In this document: in pieces, positions 1 through 6,818 of the stretch
Layout: each line of letters opens with the position of its first letter
Position numbering within the stretch: the stretch's first letter is position 1
Assembly (NCBI GenBank): GCA_913009755.1
Contig: CAJVWU010000042.1
Span: forward strand, 1 to 37,027
Direction of reading: 5' to 3'
DNA from: an uncultured Bacteroidia bacterium
Lineage (GTDB): Bacteria > Bacteroidota > Bacteroidia > Bacteroidales > F082
DNA length: 37,027 nt
Position numbers and translations under genes: made by a program
Notes under the pieces: model-generated
What the model saw: the letters and a program-made list of their open reading frames with translations, nothing else
What the model was told of the DNA's origin: nothing
The model's database searches: none

Positions 1-6
1 CGTTGC

Positions 7-77
7 AGCTCATTAGAAGAAGAAATATAGCTCATTTAATTGTATTTTTGAGCTAAAAACACTATCTTTGTGAGCTA
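7..77. promoter_or_regulatory. Symmetric operator array upstream of the Fic gene
   Basis: Four copies of one 6-bp word occur here: AGCTCA at 7-12 and 29-34, and its complement TGAGCT at 49-54 and 71-76. The two left copies face the two right copies, and both the inner and outer pairs are centred on exactly position 41.5. Start-to-start spacings are 22, 20 and 22 bp, about two helical turns, so all copies lie on one DNA face. The inner copies extend to TAGCTCA/TGAGCTA. The array brackets a promoter and its last copy ends 12 bp before the Fic start codon. The winged-helix domain of the Fic protein is the obvious candidate binder; that is inference. Confidence 0.6.
40..70 (+). promoter_or_regulatory. 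Bacteroidetes-type promoter of the Fic gene
   Basis: TTG at 40-42 and TATCTTTG at 63-70 are separated by 20 nt and match the Bacteroidetes TTG/TAnnTTTG promoter. Transcription would begin near 77, leaving a leader of only about a dozen bases before the ATG at 89. Two TGAGCTA operator copies sit inside and just after the promoter. Confidence 0.6.
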
Positions 78-88
78 AAATAGAGTAA

Positions 89-1123
89 ATGAATATTGAT
101 AATCAAATATTAAATTTTTTAAATTATAATCCGGAAAGCTCATCTAATGAGGTATTGCAAGGTATTCAAGAGAAAAAAAGCATTGCAACAATAAAACGAG
201 CTTTATCAAAACTTATTTCTGAAAATTTAATAATAGCAATAGGAAAAGGAAAATCTACCAAATACAAATTATCGCCTTTTTACAAACTATTTGAGCAGAT
301 TGATATTGAAAAATACTACCAAAAAGAAATTGATGAAAGAGAAATAAATGAAAGTTTCAACTTTTTAGTTCTAACAAAAATACTCCCGAATGTAAGTTTA
401 TTTACTGAAAACGAGTTAAATAAATTAACATCATTACAAGAAAAATTTACTCAAAATATATCGGATTTGAGTGAATTTCAATATAAAAAAGAGTTGGAGC
501 GTTTAGCTATTGATTTGAGTTGGAAATCATCTCAAATAGAAGGAAATACATACTCATTGTTGGAGACAGAAAAGTTATTGAAAGAGAAAGAAACAGCCGC
601 AGGAAAGACAAAAGAAGAGGCGGTAATGTTGTTAAACCATAAAGATGCTATTGACTTTATCATTGATAATCACAACTATTTATTTCCAATAACTTTAGCT
701 AAAATAGAGGATATTCACAGTATTTTAACAAAAGAGCTTGCCGTTGACAGAAATATACGAAAAAGGCGAGTAGGAATATCCGGAACAAACTATCGCCCGC
801 TTGATAATGAATTTCAGATAAAAGAAGCACTGTCGGATATGTGCAATTTGATTAGCGAAAAAGAGAATGTATTTGAACAAGCCTTATTGGCTTTAATATT
901 GATTTCTTACATTCAACCATTTGTTGACGGAAATAAACGAACAGCACGAATAGTGAGCAACGCTATTTTGATAAATCACAAATATTGTCCTATTTCATTC
1001 AGAACTGTTGACAGCGTTGATTATAAAAAGGCAATATTGCTATTTTATGAACAAAATAATGTTACGGTTTTTAAACAGATTTTTATTGACCAATTTGAAT
1101 TTGCAGTGAAAACATATTTTTGA
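89..1123 (+). CDS. Winged-helix Fic family protein with Gln in place of the catalytic His
   Basis: Residues 1-63 look like a winged helix-turn-helix DNA-binding domain. The Fic fold follows, with an N-terminal inhibitory motif S147-x3-E151-G152 (class II type, where the Glu blocks ATP gamma-phosphate placement). The Fic loop reads QPFVDGNKRTAR at 276-287. The family consensus is HxFx(D/E)GN(G/K)RxxR, and the first position is normally the catalytic His; here the codon is CAA (914-916), Gln. Fic proteins transfer AMP or other groups from nucleotides to hydroxyl side chains. With Gln the enzyme may be inactive, altered, or acting only as a regulator. Length (344 aa) is normal and the frame is intact, so this is not simple decay. 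The gene is AT-rich compared with genes further right, which fits acquisition. The operator array upstream suggests autoregulation. Confidence 0.88.
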   Translation: MNIDNQILNFLNYNPESSSNEVLQGIQEKKSIATIKRALSKLISENLIIAIGKGKSTKYKLSPFYKLFEQIDIEKYYQKEIDEREINESFNFLVLTKILPNVSLFTENELNKLTSLQEKFTQNISDLSEFQYKKELERLAIDLSWKSSQIEGNTYSLLETEKLLKEKETAAGKTKEEAVMLLNHKDAIDFIIDNHNYLFPITLAKIEDIHSILTKELAVDRNIRKRRVGISGTNYRPLDNEFQIKEALSDMCNLISEKENVFEQALLALILISYIQPFVDGNKRTARIVSNAILINHKYCPISFRTVDSVDYKKAILLFYEQNNVTVFKQIFIDQFEFAVKTYF

Positions 1124-1322
1124 AAAGAAGAAAAAAGATGAAACAGAAACGAGCTAAAACAAAGGCTCATACGTAATGTGGGGTTCATCGTAAATTGAAA
1201 GATTATACAAGTAATAAAATTTAATAGTAAATTGAAAGTGAAGTGCTTTGGAAACCCGCACTACGCATAGTCAGACCGTCAGACTGTCTAAAAACCCAAC
1301 ACCATTTTGTTAATAATTCCCG

Positions 1323-1415
1323 GTAGAGCAACAACTCAAAGAAAGCGGCCAGGCGCAGGTTTCCACTTCCGATCCCGAAAGCCGGAAAATCAACTTATAT
1401 TTACCCGAAAATTAA
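1323..1415 (+). pseudogene. Scrap of an IS1182-type transposase
   Basis: One frame reads VEQQLKESGQAQVSTSDPES followed by unrelated residues and a stop. The pattern 'I-E-x-x-L-x-E-S/T-G-x-x-Q-x-S-T-x-D-P-x-S/A-R' is typical of the middle of IS1182-family transposases, just ahead of their first catalytic block. Only about 22 residues match, with no start codon and no flanking element ends. It is a short remnant showing that transposons have passed through this spot. The family assignment rests on motif memory only. Confidence 0.45.
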
Positions 1416-1480
1416 TCTTTATCGTTGGTTTTTAGACAAACTGCCGGTACCCATCATTTTGAAAAAAATAAAATAAAACT

Positions 1481-1510
1481 TTGGAAAATTAAATATATGT
1501 GTTAACTTTG
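1481..1510 (+). promoter_or_regulatory. Promoter of the mazE/mazF pair
   Basis: TTG at 1481-1483 and TAACTTTG at 1503-1510 are separated by 19 nt, a good Bacteroidetes promoter. The antitoxin ATG follows 26 nt after the -7 element. Antitoxins of this class usually repress their own promoter. Confidence 0.55.
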
Positions 1511-1536
1511 TAATTACATAATAAATAATAAACATT

Positions 1537-1782
1537 ATGGAATTATCAATAATAAAAATCGGGAACTCAAAAGGAGTTAGACTTTCTAAAACATTGATTG
1601 AAAAATACAATATCAAAGACAAAGTTGAACTTATTCTTGAAAAAGGCTACATAATACTCAAGCCCATTTCCAGACCAAGAAAAGACTGGGATAAAGCATT
1701 CAAAGCGATGAATGAAAATGGAGAAGATCAACTCTTATTTAATGACGTTTTTGAAGATGAAAACCTGGAAGAATGGAATTAA
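1537..1782 (+). CDS. mazE: MazE-like (SpoVT-AbrB fold) antitoxin
   Basis: This 81-residue protein begins with a typical swapped-hairpin AbrB/MazE DNA-binding domain: IIKIGNSKGVRLSKTLIEKY at 5-24, then a second half ending in ILKPISRPRKDWDKAF. The acidic C-terminal tail (residues 60-81, rich in D/E/N with a terminal EEWN) is the part that normally wraps around and blocks MazF. The gene overlaps the toxin gene by 10 bp, the classic antitoxin-first layout. It probably represses its own promoter at 1481-1510. The assignment is firm at family level. Confidence 0.9.
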   Translation: MELSIIKIGNSKGVRLSKTLIEKYNIKDKVELILEKGYIILKPISRPRKDWDKAFKAMNENGEDQLLFNDVFEDENLEEWN

Positions 1783-2096
1783 ATCAATATCAAATTGTCC
1801 TTGTAAACCTTGACCCGACAATTGGGAGTGAGAACAAAAAAACCAGGCCTTGTGTAATTATTTCACCGGATGAAATGAATAAATATCTTCGGACAATTGT
1901 TTTAGTGCCAATGACAACAAAATCGAGAAAATATCCAACCAGAATGGAAGTTAAACATGACAGAAAAACAGGCTGGATTGTAATTGACCAAATCCGTACA
2001 ATTGACAAACAACGAATTATCAAGATTCTGGGAAGATTATCAAACCCGGAGATTAAAGAGTTAAAATCAGTATTAAAAGAAACATTTATTGACTAA
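1773..2096 (+). CDS. mazF: MazF/PemK-family endoribonuclease toxin
   Basis: The 107-residue length is normal for MazF, an mRNA interferase that cleaves single-stranded RNA at short sequences. Family hallmarks are visible: an N-terminal strand QYQIVLVNLDPTIGSENKKT, the catalytic Arg in KKTRPCVII (residue 26), the PMTTK segment around 46-50 carrying the conserved Thr, and the WIVIDQIRTIDKQRI strand at about 69-83. The ATG at 1773 lies inside the antitoxin's last codons, implying translational coupling. It appears intact, although it is flanked on both sides by transposon debris. Confidence 0.92.
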   Translation: MELNQYQIVLVNLDPTIGSENKKTRPCVIISPDEMNKYLRTIVLVPMTTKSRKYPTRMEVKHDRKTGWIVIDQIRTIDKQRIIKILGRLSNPEIKELKSVLKETFID

Positions 2097-2237
2097 AACG
2101 AAAGAACGAAAAGAAAAAACAATGGGTAACAATCAGCGTTCTGATGGTCGGTACGGCCAAATCTGAACTTGGTGTTGACGAAACCGGACGCAAAAGAGGA
2201 TGATATTAGCTTATCTATGGGGATTGAATGGGATTTA

Positions 2238-2264
2238 CCCGGAGTTTCAACCGGGCTTTTTTTT
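2238..2264 (+). terminator. Rho-independent terminator
   Basis: CCCGG at 2238-2242 pairs with CCGGG at 2251-2255 around an 8-nt loop and is followed by C and eight T residues (2257-2264). It would end transcripts coming from the mazE/mazF direction. Confidence 0.6.
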
Positions 2265-2367
2265 CAGAACTTAGTTTTTTATTAATTATAGGTTTGTCAA
2301 AGGTAGCAAAAAGTTCTTTCTTTTGCTGCATTGGCTACCAGAGGTTTCGTTCAGCAATACATAGATG

Positions 2368-2553
2368 TCATTGGGCGAGTGGAATCGCACTCCTGAATTT
2401 TTCAAAAGTTCTGTAGCCTCTACCTGCTGTTTTTAATTCTTGTATCTTTCCGTTTAACCTTTCAGCCATTGCGTTGTTAAAAGTGGTAATAAGTGCATTT
2501 ATGACATCTGGCAAATGATTTTTAAACATCTCTACGATCTTTGTTGTTTCCAT
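2368..2553 (-). pseudogene. C-terminal remnant of an ISL3-like DDE transposase
   Basis: The minus strand encodes 61 residues containing NNAMAERLNGKIQELKTAGR and GYRTFEKFRSAI, the block around the last catalytic Glu (A-E-R-x-N-x-x-I/L-x) of ISL3-type transposases. The front two thirds of the protein is missing: position 2553 abuts an IS66 fragment on the other strand. The normal tail after FRSAI is also replaced by PLAQ and a stop. It is a both-ends-truncated remnant with no recognisable terminal repeats. Confidence 0.7.
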
Positions 2554-2560
2554 TAAATTC

Positions 2561-3022
2561 GTGGCAGAACCGAATTATTTGAATGAACTTTACTCACATA
2601 AGTGGAGTCAGTCTGTTAAACTACTCTTCCAACTATCGCTAAAATTGGAAGAGCAAATGGAGCCGGTAGATTACTACATTCAAAACAAGCGAAGGACACA
2701 GCTCGAAAAACGGCTTGATTTTTTGATAAACTACCTTTTGCCCGATGACAAAAAAGAGCTCACCACTTTCCAAAAACGACTGAGAAAGTATCGGGAATAT
2801 CTGTTTACTTTTCTTTATCGGCCAGAGGTGCCACCCGATAATAATGCCTCGGAAAGAGCTATACGACACATCAAGGTAAAACAAAAAGTGTCAGGACAAT
2901 TTCGTTCGCCCGAAGGAGCTGCTTGTTTTGCTATCCTGCGATCGGTTACCGGCACGGTTTTAAAGAATGGTTTGAATGTATTGGGGGCATTGAATTTTAT
3001 TGCTAATTTTGAAACTGATTAG
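2561..3022 (+). pseudogene. C-terminal remnant of an IS66-family transposase
   Basis: About 153 residues survive from the end of an IS66 transposase, normally about 500 aa. The diagnostic block PPDNNASERAIRHIKVKQKV, at about 110-129 of the fragment, carries the last catalytic Glu and is followed by KVSGQFRSPEGAACFAILRS. The N-terminal zinc-binding part and the first two catalytic Asp residues are absent, and no IS66 helper orfs are present. The GTG at 2561 is just the first in-frame start after the junction with the ISL3-like remnant. The remnant cannot move by itself. Confidence 0.85.
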
Positions 3023-3047
3023 TTACAATAATTTTAAACAATTCAAT

Positions 3048-3284
3048 AGGTATTTCAGCGATACACAGTTTGTGGGGTGGTCTTTAATGCTTTTTGGAAT
3101 ATCTCTTGCTGGACGATCTGGATTTGCTTTTATGTTAACAGGCGTGTTTTTGGTTGTGATTTATGTATATACAATCCTGTTGGCAGAACCTTACCTTGAA
3201 AGTTTGTATGGAGAAGAGTACCGTTTATTTAGAAAAAGAACGGCAAGGTGGATAGGAATCCCTAAAAAGAATATAGTTGGTTGA
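3048..3284 (+). pseudogene. C-terminal remnant of an isoprenylcysteine/phospholipid methyltransferase-like protein
   Basis: The frame QFVGWSLMLFGISLAGRSG, a hydrophobic helix, then AEPYLESLYGEEYRLFRKRT resembles the C-terminal half of membrane methyltransferases of the ICMT/PEMT type, where E...L...(F/Y)G.eY..(Y/F)......R closes the SAM-binding site. The N-terminal helices are lost because the IS66 fragment runs into it. No start codon of its own is apparent. It is likely a dead 3' end; family naming is moderately secure. Confidence 0.6.
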
Positions 3285-3300
3285 AGTTGTACGAAAAAAT

Positions 3301-3616
3301 AGCCAGCCCACAACACAGGGAACCCCGGTTAAAGAGATTAAAGACAGCGAAACCAGGGAACTGATGGAAACCCTGTTTCACGGCAGCGCTATGGATTTCC
3401 TGAACCGCTTTTTCCCCGGCAAAAGAAGGCCCAACACCATCCTGGGTTCTTTCAGCGCCGTCCGTTGACGGGACGCACGGCGGCCTTTACAGCAAAGGCA
3501 CCGTACTTTCGCTGGCCTACCATTACACCATGGGCGATGTGTACGATTTCCGCACCTTCAAAGGAGGTATCGGGGCGCTGTCGCATGCGCTGGCTGCCTC
3601 TATTCCAACCTGTTAA
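3301..3616 (+). pseudogene. Frameshifted internal fragment of a phytoene-desaturase/PYROXD2-like FAD oxidoreductase
   Basis: Two frames join to give one familiar sequence. The first reads SAMDFLNRFFPGKRRPNTIL and then GSFSA. After a one-base frame change near 3455-3470 the second reads VDGTHGGLYSKGTVLSLAYH and then YTMGDVYDFRTFKGGIGALS. This is the pattern of the substrate domain of phytoene-dehydrogenase-like NAD(P)/FAD proteins (F-L-x-x-F-F, then G-x-x-A-L-S before the FAD-binding tail). Both ends are missing: it stops at a TAA just after LSHALAAS. GC content jumps relative to the AT-rich remnants before it, so it came from a different source, perhaps the native chromosome. Confidence 0.6.
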
Positions 3617-3685
3617 ATTACAGGATATTCTTTTTAATAAAAATAAAACCATACTGTCAGACCAAACACCTGTCTTTTTATTGTT

Positions 3686-3693
3686 TATCTTTG
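3686..3693 (+). promoter_or_regulatory. Putative -7 element upstream of the corrinoid/ferredoxin fusion gene
   Basis: TATCTTTG matches the Bacteroidetes TAnnTTTG element 50 bp ahead of the fusion gene's ATG. No clear TTG lies at the expected distance upstream, so the promoter is only half supported. Confidence 0.4.
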
Positions 3694-3743
3694 ATGGTCA
3701 ATGATTATCAGCCAACATTTGAACCAGACACAAAATAACAATC

Positions 3744-5516
3744 ATGTTTTCTTATATTTTCATGAAAATTCTGGAAAGCCGCCCCGAAAGGTACGACGCG
3801 GGCATCAGTTTCCTGTCGGGCGGGCATGTTTCCAAAATAAGAAAACAGATCGTAAAGGATTTTGTAAAGCCCGGGATGAAGATACTGGATATCGGGTGCG
3901 GAACGGGCTTGCTGCTTGAAAGTGCGGCAAAGGCCGGCACCATTGCAAAAGGGATTGATATTTCGGAAGGCATGCTGGAAGTTGCCCGGAAACGGATCGC
4001 CAAAAGTGGGTTGCAGGATAAAGTTTCGGTTTACAATGCGGGCGCCGTGGAAGCAGAAACACTTTTTGACGAAAGCAGTTTTGACCTGATTGTCTCCACC
4101 CTGGTTTTCAGCGAGCTTTACCGGGAAGAACGGACGCTGGTTTTGTCACAGATCAGGAAGCTGTTAAAACCGGACGGGAGACTGATCCTTGCTGTTGAGA
4201 CCCAGCCCCGCAATTTCCTGAAACGCATCGCCCATTTTCTGGTTCGCCTGCCGCTGGCCGTCATCACTTACCTCATTGCGCAAACAGGAACCAAACCTTT
4301 GAAAAACTTACCGGAAGAAATGGAAAAGGCCGGTTTTTCAATTATTAATGAAGAACGTTCGTTCTTTGACAGTTTCATTGTTTTGACTGCTTCAATCCCG
4401 AAAAATGCCGCTCATGCGCTGGACAATCTCCCTGAAGTCGGAAAGCCTGAAGATGATTTCTCGGTTGTTCAGTCTGTCTGGGATTTTATCGGGCGGTGGT
4501 TTCCCAATCCTGTTGAGCCGGGACTCCGGGCAATCGGAACACCCGGCCGCAATTCTCCGGTCATTCTCACCTCAAATTTTCACCTGACCGTCAGGCGTGT
4601 TGAGAAAGCGCTGAAAAACGAAAATGTTTTCCTGCTGGTGGCGCCAACCAACGGCATCAATGTGTGGTGCGGGGCTGAAGGGGGCGATCTGAACACGCAT
4701 TCGGTGATCACGGCCATCAGAACCAGCCGGATAAACGAAAGGGTTGATCATGACAGGATCATCCTGCCCCAGTTTTCGGCATCGGGCATCAACCTGAAGC
4801 TGCTGAAAGCCGAAACCGGACGGACAGGTCTTTTCGGCCCGGCGTATGCCAGGCATATTCCGGCTTTTTTAAGAGACCACCGAACGGTATTTAAAAACAA
4901 CAAAGCCGTTTTTTCGCTTCCTTTCCGGTTAGAGATGCTCCTTTCGATGAATTTCATTTATTGGTTTGCCCTTGCTGTTGTCACCCTTTTTGTCGTTCCG
5001 CACAAACTGATGCCGGTCACCCTCTGGTTTTGGCTGAACGGCCTGATCCTTTATACCGGCTTCCCCTGGATACCCGGAAAAAGCGGCTGGCTGAAAGCGG
5101 GTGTGATTTCTTTAATCGAGATTGTCGCCATTGCCCTGTACAGTGCACTTGCCCTGAACATGCCGGCTTTTGCATTTTGGAAGCTTATGCTCGGTTTAAG
5201 TGCGATCAACCTGATGCTGGGGTTCGATTTAAAAGGAATCGTCGCCGGTTACCCGTCCGAAGCGGAGTGGCTGATGAAAAAGCTCGGCATGAAATCGTTC
5301 GGTCATATTTTTTCGGCTGAAAAGCAGGGTGAGGGAAAGATACGGCAGGATGTCGGTAAATGCACCGATTGCCGCATCTGCCTGATGGTGTGCCCTAAAG
5401 GCGTGTTTGACGTTGTGGGGGAAAAGAGCATCAGGATCACCAACCGGCAGGAGTGTTTTGCCTGCAATGCCTGCGTGACCCAGTGCCCCGAGGATGCTTT
5501 GTTTTTAAAAAAGTAA
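3744..5516 (+). CDS. Fusion: SAM methyltransferase + HgcA-like corrinoid domain + membrane helices + HgcB-like 2[4Fe-4S] ferredoxin
   Basis: One 590-residue frame contains four parts. Residues 1-215 are a class I SAM methyltransferase (ILDIGCGTG at 47-55, D72 after the second strand). Residues 265-380 resemble the corrinoid-binding domain of HgcA, with the cap-helix-like INVWCGAEGG at 305-314 (C309 at the position of the cobalt-coordinating Cys) and IILPQFSASG and FGPAYARHIPAFL downstream, as in HgcA. Residues 403-495 form about four membrane helices, as HgcA has. Residues 540-581 carry two clusters, C540/543/546/550 and C571/574/577/581, as in HgcB. True HgcA has NVWCAAGKGTFGT and HgcB has a C-terminal Cys pair; both differ here (GAEGGDLNT, and a tail of FLKK). 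A corrinoid methyl-transfer role at the inner membrane with on-board reductive activation is inferred; mercury methylation is not supported. The frame is intact in a debris-filled region. Confidence 0.85.
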   Translation: MFSYIFMKILESRPERYDAGISFLSGGHVSKIRKQIVKDFVKPGMKILDIGCGTGLLLESAAKAGTIAKGIDISEGMLEVARKRIAKSGLQDKVSVYNAGAVEAETLFDESSFDLIVSTLVFSELYREERTLVLSQIRKLLKPDGRLILAVETQPRNFLKRIAHFLVRLPLAVITYLIAQTGTKPLKNLPEEMEKAGFSIINEERSFFDSFIVLTASIPKNAAHALDNLPEVGKPEDDFSVVQSVWDFIGRWFPNPVEPGLRAIGTPGRNSPVILTSNFHLTVRRVEKALKNENVFLLVAPTNGINVWCGAEGGDLNTHSVITAIRTSRINERVDHDRIILPQFSASGINLKLLKAETGRTGLFGPAYARHIPAFLRDHRTVFKNNKAVFSLPFRLEMLLSMNFIYWFALAVVTLFVVPHKLMPVTLWFWLNGLILYTGFPWIPGKSGWLKAGVISLIEIVAIALYSALALNMPAFAFWKLMLGLSAINLMLGFDLKGIVAGYPSEAEWLMKKLGMKSFGHIFSAEKQGEGKIRQDVGKCTDCRICLMVCPKGVFDVVGEKSIRITNRQECFACNACVTQCPEDALFLKK

Positions 5517-5546
5517 TCTGAAAAGGACTGAAAGCATTCAATTCCT

Positions 5547-5577
5547 TTGTTTAATCAGGATTTATAATTTATTTTTG
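5547..5577 (+). promoter_or_regulatory. Promoter upstream of the secreted-protein fragment
   Basis: TTG at 5547-5549 and TATTTTTG at 5570-5577 are 20 nt apart. Transcription would start near 5584, which favours the ATG at 5602 over the TTG at 5575 as the start codon. Confidence 0.5.
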
Positions 5578-5601
5578 GGGCTTGTGGAAAAGAGAAAGAT
5601 C

Positions 5602-5817
5602 ATGAGAATATTGATATTTAACGTATTAATCTTTTTAAGCGGGATCGTTTCCGCCTGTACGACATTTTCGCTCACCGGCGAAAACAGCTACGATGCGAAT
5701 TACAACCTTCAAGAATATGTGGTATCCCATGTTGACTTCCTGAAAAACAGCGTTCCCGAGGAAGCGATCGTTGCCACGGCAAAATACCCGGAAACCGTGG
5801 TCTGTGCTGAAGATTAA
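5602..5817 (+). pseudogene. 5' fragment of a secreted protein, possibly a linear-amide (choloylglycine-type) hydrolase
   Basis: Starting at ATG 5602, residues 1-17 form a signal peptide (MRILIFNVLIFLSGIVS), followed at once by ACTTFSL. Secreted choloylglycine/linear-amide C-N hydrolases begin their mature chain with a nucleophilic Cys in just this A-C-T-T-F context. After that the sequence no longer resembles the family (a G-x-N-x-D-W block is expected) and the frame stops after 71 residues. It then overlaps the next frame. The simplest reading is a truncated gene start fused by deletion to the DUF6544 remnant. The remaining 45 residues are unrecognised. Confidence 0.4.
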
Positions 5818-6628
5818 AAAAGAATTTAATAGCAGTTTTTCTTCCCAAACTGTGAATAACAACGAAGTGAACAGTGAAATTACCGAAATACTGAAACCGG
5901 AGATCAATACAGCATCGCCTGTTATCCGGGAAAGACAACTGGAAGGTTTGCCGCCGGCTGTTGCCGGATGGCTGAAAGCATCGGGCATAATCGGAAAGGA
6001 GAGGATCAACACGGTTTACCTTCGCCAGCAAGGGCAGATGAAAATGAAGCCCGGGCAAAAACGGTGGTACAAAGCAGACGCCGAGCAGTATTTTTCGGTA
6101 AATCATCCCGCCTTCGTGTGGCACGTGAAGATGAATATTCCGCCGTTTATCCCCATCATCGGAAGGGACAGGTTTGCCGATGGGAAAGGTGAAATGCAGA
6201 TAAAGGCCTTTGGTGTTTTGAAAGTCGTGAACGAAAAAGGAGAAAAGATGGACGAAAGCACCATGCAGCGGTTTCTGGCCGAAATAGTCTGGTTCCCTTC
6301 GGCAGCGTTGAGCCCGTACATCACATGGGAAGGGCTGGATCCGCTGTCGGCAAGGGCTGTCATGAATTACAAAGGCACAACCGCAACAGGCACTTTTTAT
6401 TTCAACCGGCAGGGCGACTTTGTCCGGTTCAGCGCCATGCGCTACAAGGACAACAAACCGGATTCCAGGCGCTACGAATGGATCATCACCGTCAAAGAAT
6501 ATTCGGTAATTAACGATATCAAAATCCCGGTAAAACTGGAAGTAAGCTGGCTGCTCGACAGCGGGCTGTGGACGTGGCTTAAACTGGAAGTGCGGGAGGT
6601 AAGGTATAATGTGACGGGGGAGGCGTGA
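5771..6628 (+). pseudogene. DUF6544-family protein lacking its N-terminal membrane domain
   Basis: From about residue 55 the frame follows the DUF6544 pattern: LEGLPPAVAGWLKASGIIGK, then W-x-x-A-D-A-E-Q-Y-F, F-V-W, G-R-D-R-F-A-D-G-K-G, RFLAEIVWFPSAALSPYITW and a C-terminal V-R-Y-N. Full-length relatives carry about four membrane helices before this soluble part; none are present here. The only starts available are a TTG at 5771 or a GTG at 5804, inside the tail of the preceding fragment and in another frame. The soluble domain may still be translated by coupling, but the gene is probably a 5'-deleted remnant. The biochemical role of the family is unknown. Confidence 0.6.
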
Positions 6629-6654
6629 TGGTTTTGAGTGACCAATCCTTTCCG

Positions 6655-6750
6655 ACCTGGCGGGTGCAAGGCCACCCGCCAGGTCAGGAGGCCGCCTCTC
6701 CCGGCGGGCACCTGCCCGGCTCTCCAGACGGGGACTTGTTCCCGCCGGGT
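6655..6750. repeat. Cluster of three GC-rich palindromic hairpins
   Basis: Three related palindromes follow each other. The first is a perfect 12-bp stem at 6655-6666/6673-6684 (core CGGGTG/CACCCG). The second is CGGGCA/TGCCCG at 6705-6710/6713-6718. The third is CGGGGAC/GTTCCCG at 6729-6735/6738-6744. The first shares the word GGCGGGTGGCCTTGC (in reverse orientation here) with an intergenic site at 16190-16204. Neither region is coding. They look like dispersed REP-like elements lying behind the DUF6544 remnant. Confidence 0.6.
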
Positions 6751-6818
6751 GGAAAAAAGAAGGGAGTAAATTTTCAGACAGCCGGCTTCAATAGTTTCCC
6801 GCCCGACTGCCAGAGTGA

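Larger units (their letters stand above)
1124..1536. other. Gene-free spacer with transposase scrap and mazE promoter
   Basis: No complete gene is visible in this 413-bp stretch. It holds another GAGCTAAAA word at 1151-1159 like the Fic operator, a scrap of transposase coding sequence at 1323-1415, and the promoter of the downstream antitoxin gene. The rest appears to be decayed sequence. Confidence 0.6.

Noticed and set aside
1419-1622. Minus-strand open frame across the mazE promoter and start
   Set aside because: Overlaps a well-supported promoter and antitoxin gene; AT-rich chance frame with low-complexity hydrophobic residues.
3023-3026. TTAC just after the IS66 transposase stop as the right end of the element
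   Set aside because: Only four bases agree with the usual IS66 terminus and no matching left end exists; too weak to annotate.
4572-4957. Minus-strand open frames within the corrinoid/ferredoxin fusion gene
   Set aside because: Caused by the high GC content of the real gene; sequence shows no domain pattern.
3744-5516. Calling the fusion gene a mercury methylase (HgcAB)
   Set aside because: The cap helix lacks the AAGKGTFGT part and the ferredoxin lacks the C-terminal Cys pair; only the fold and the key Cys agree.
6655-6750. The hairpin cluster as a CRISPR array
   Set aside because: The units differ in sequence and length and have no constant-length spacers; they are related palindromes.
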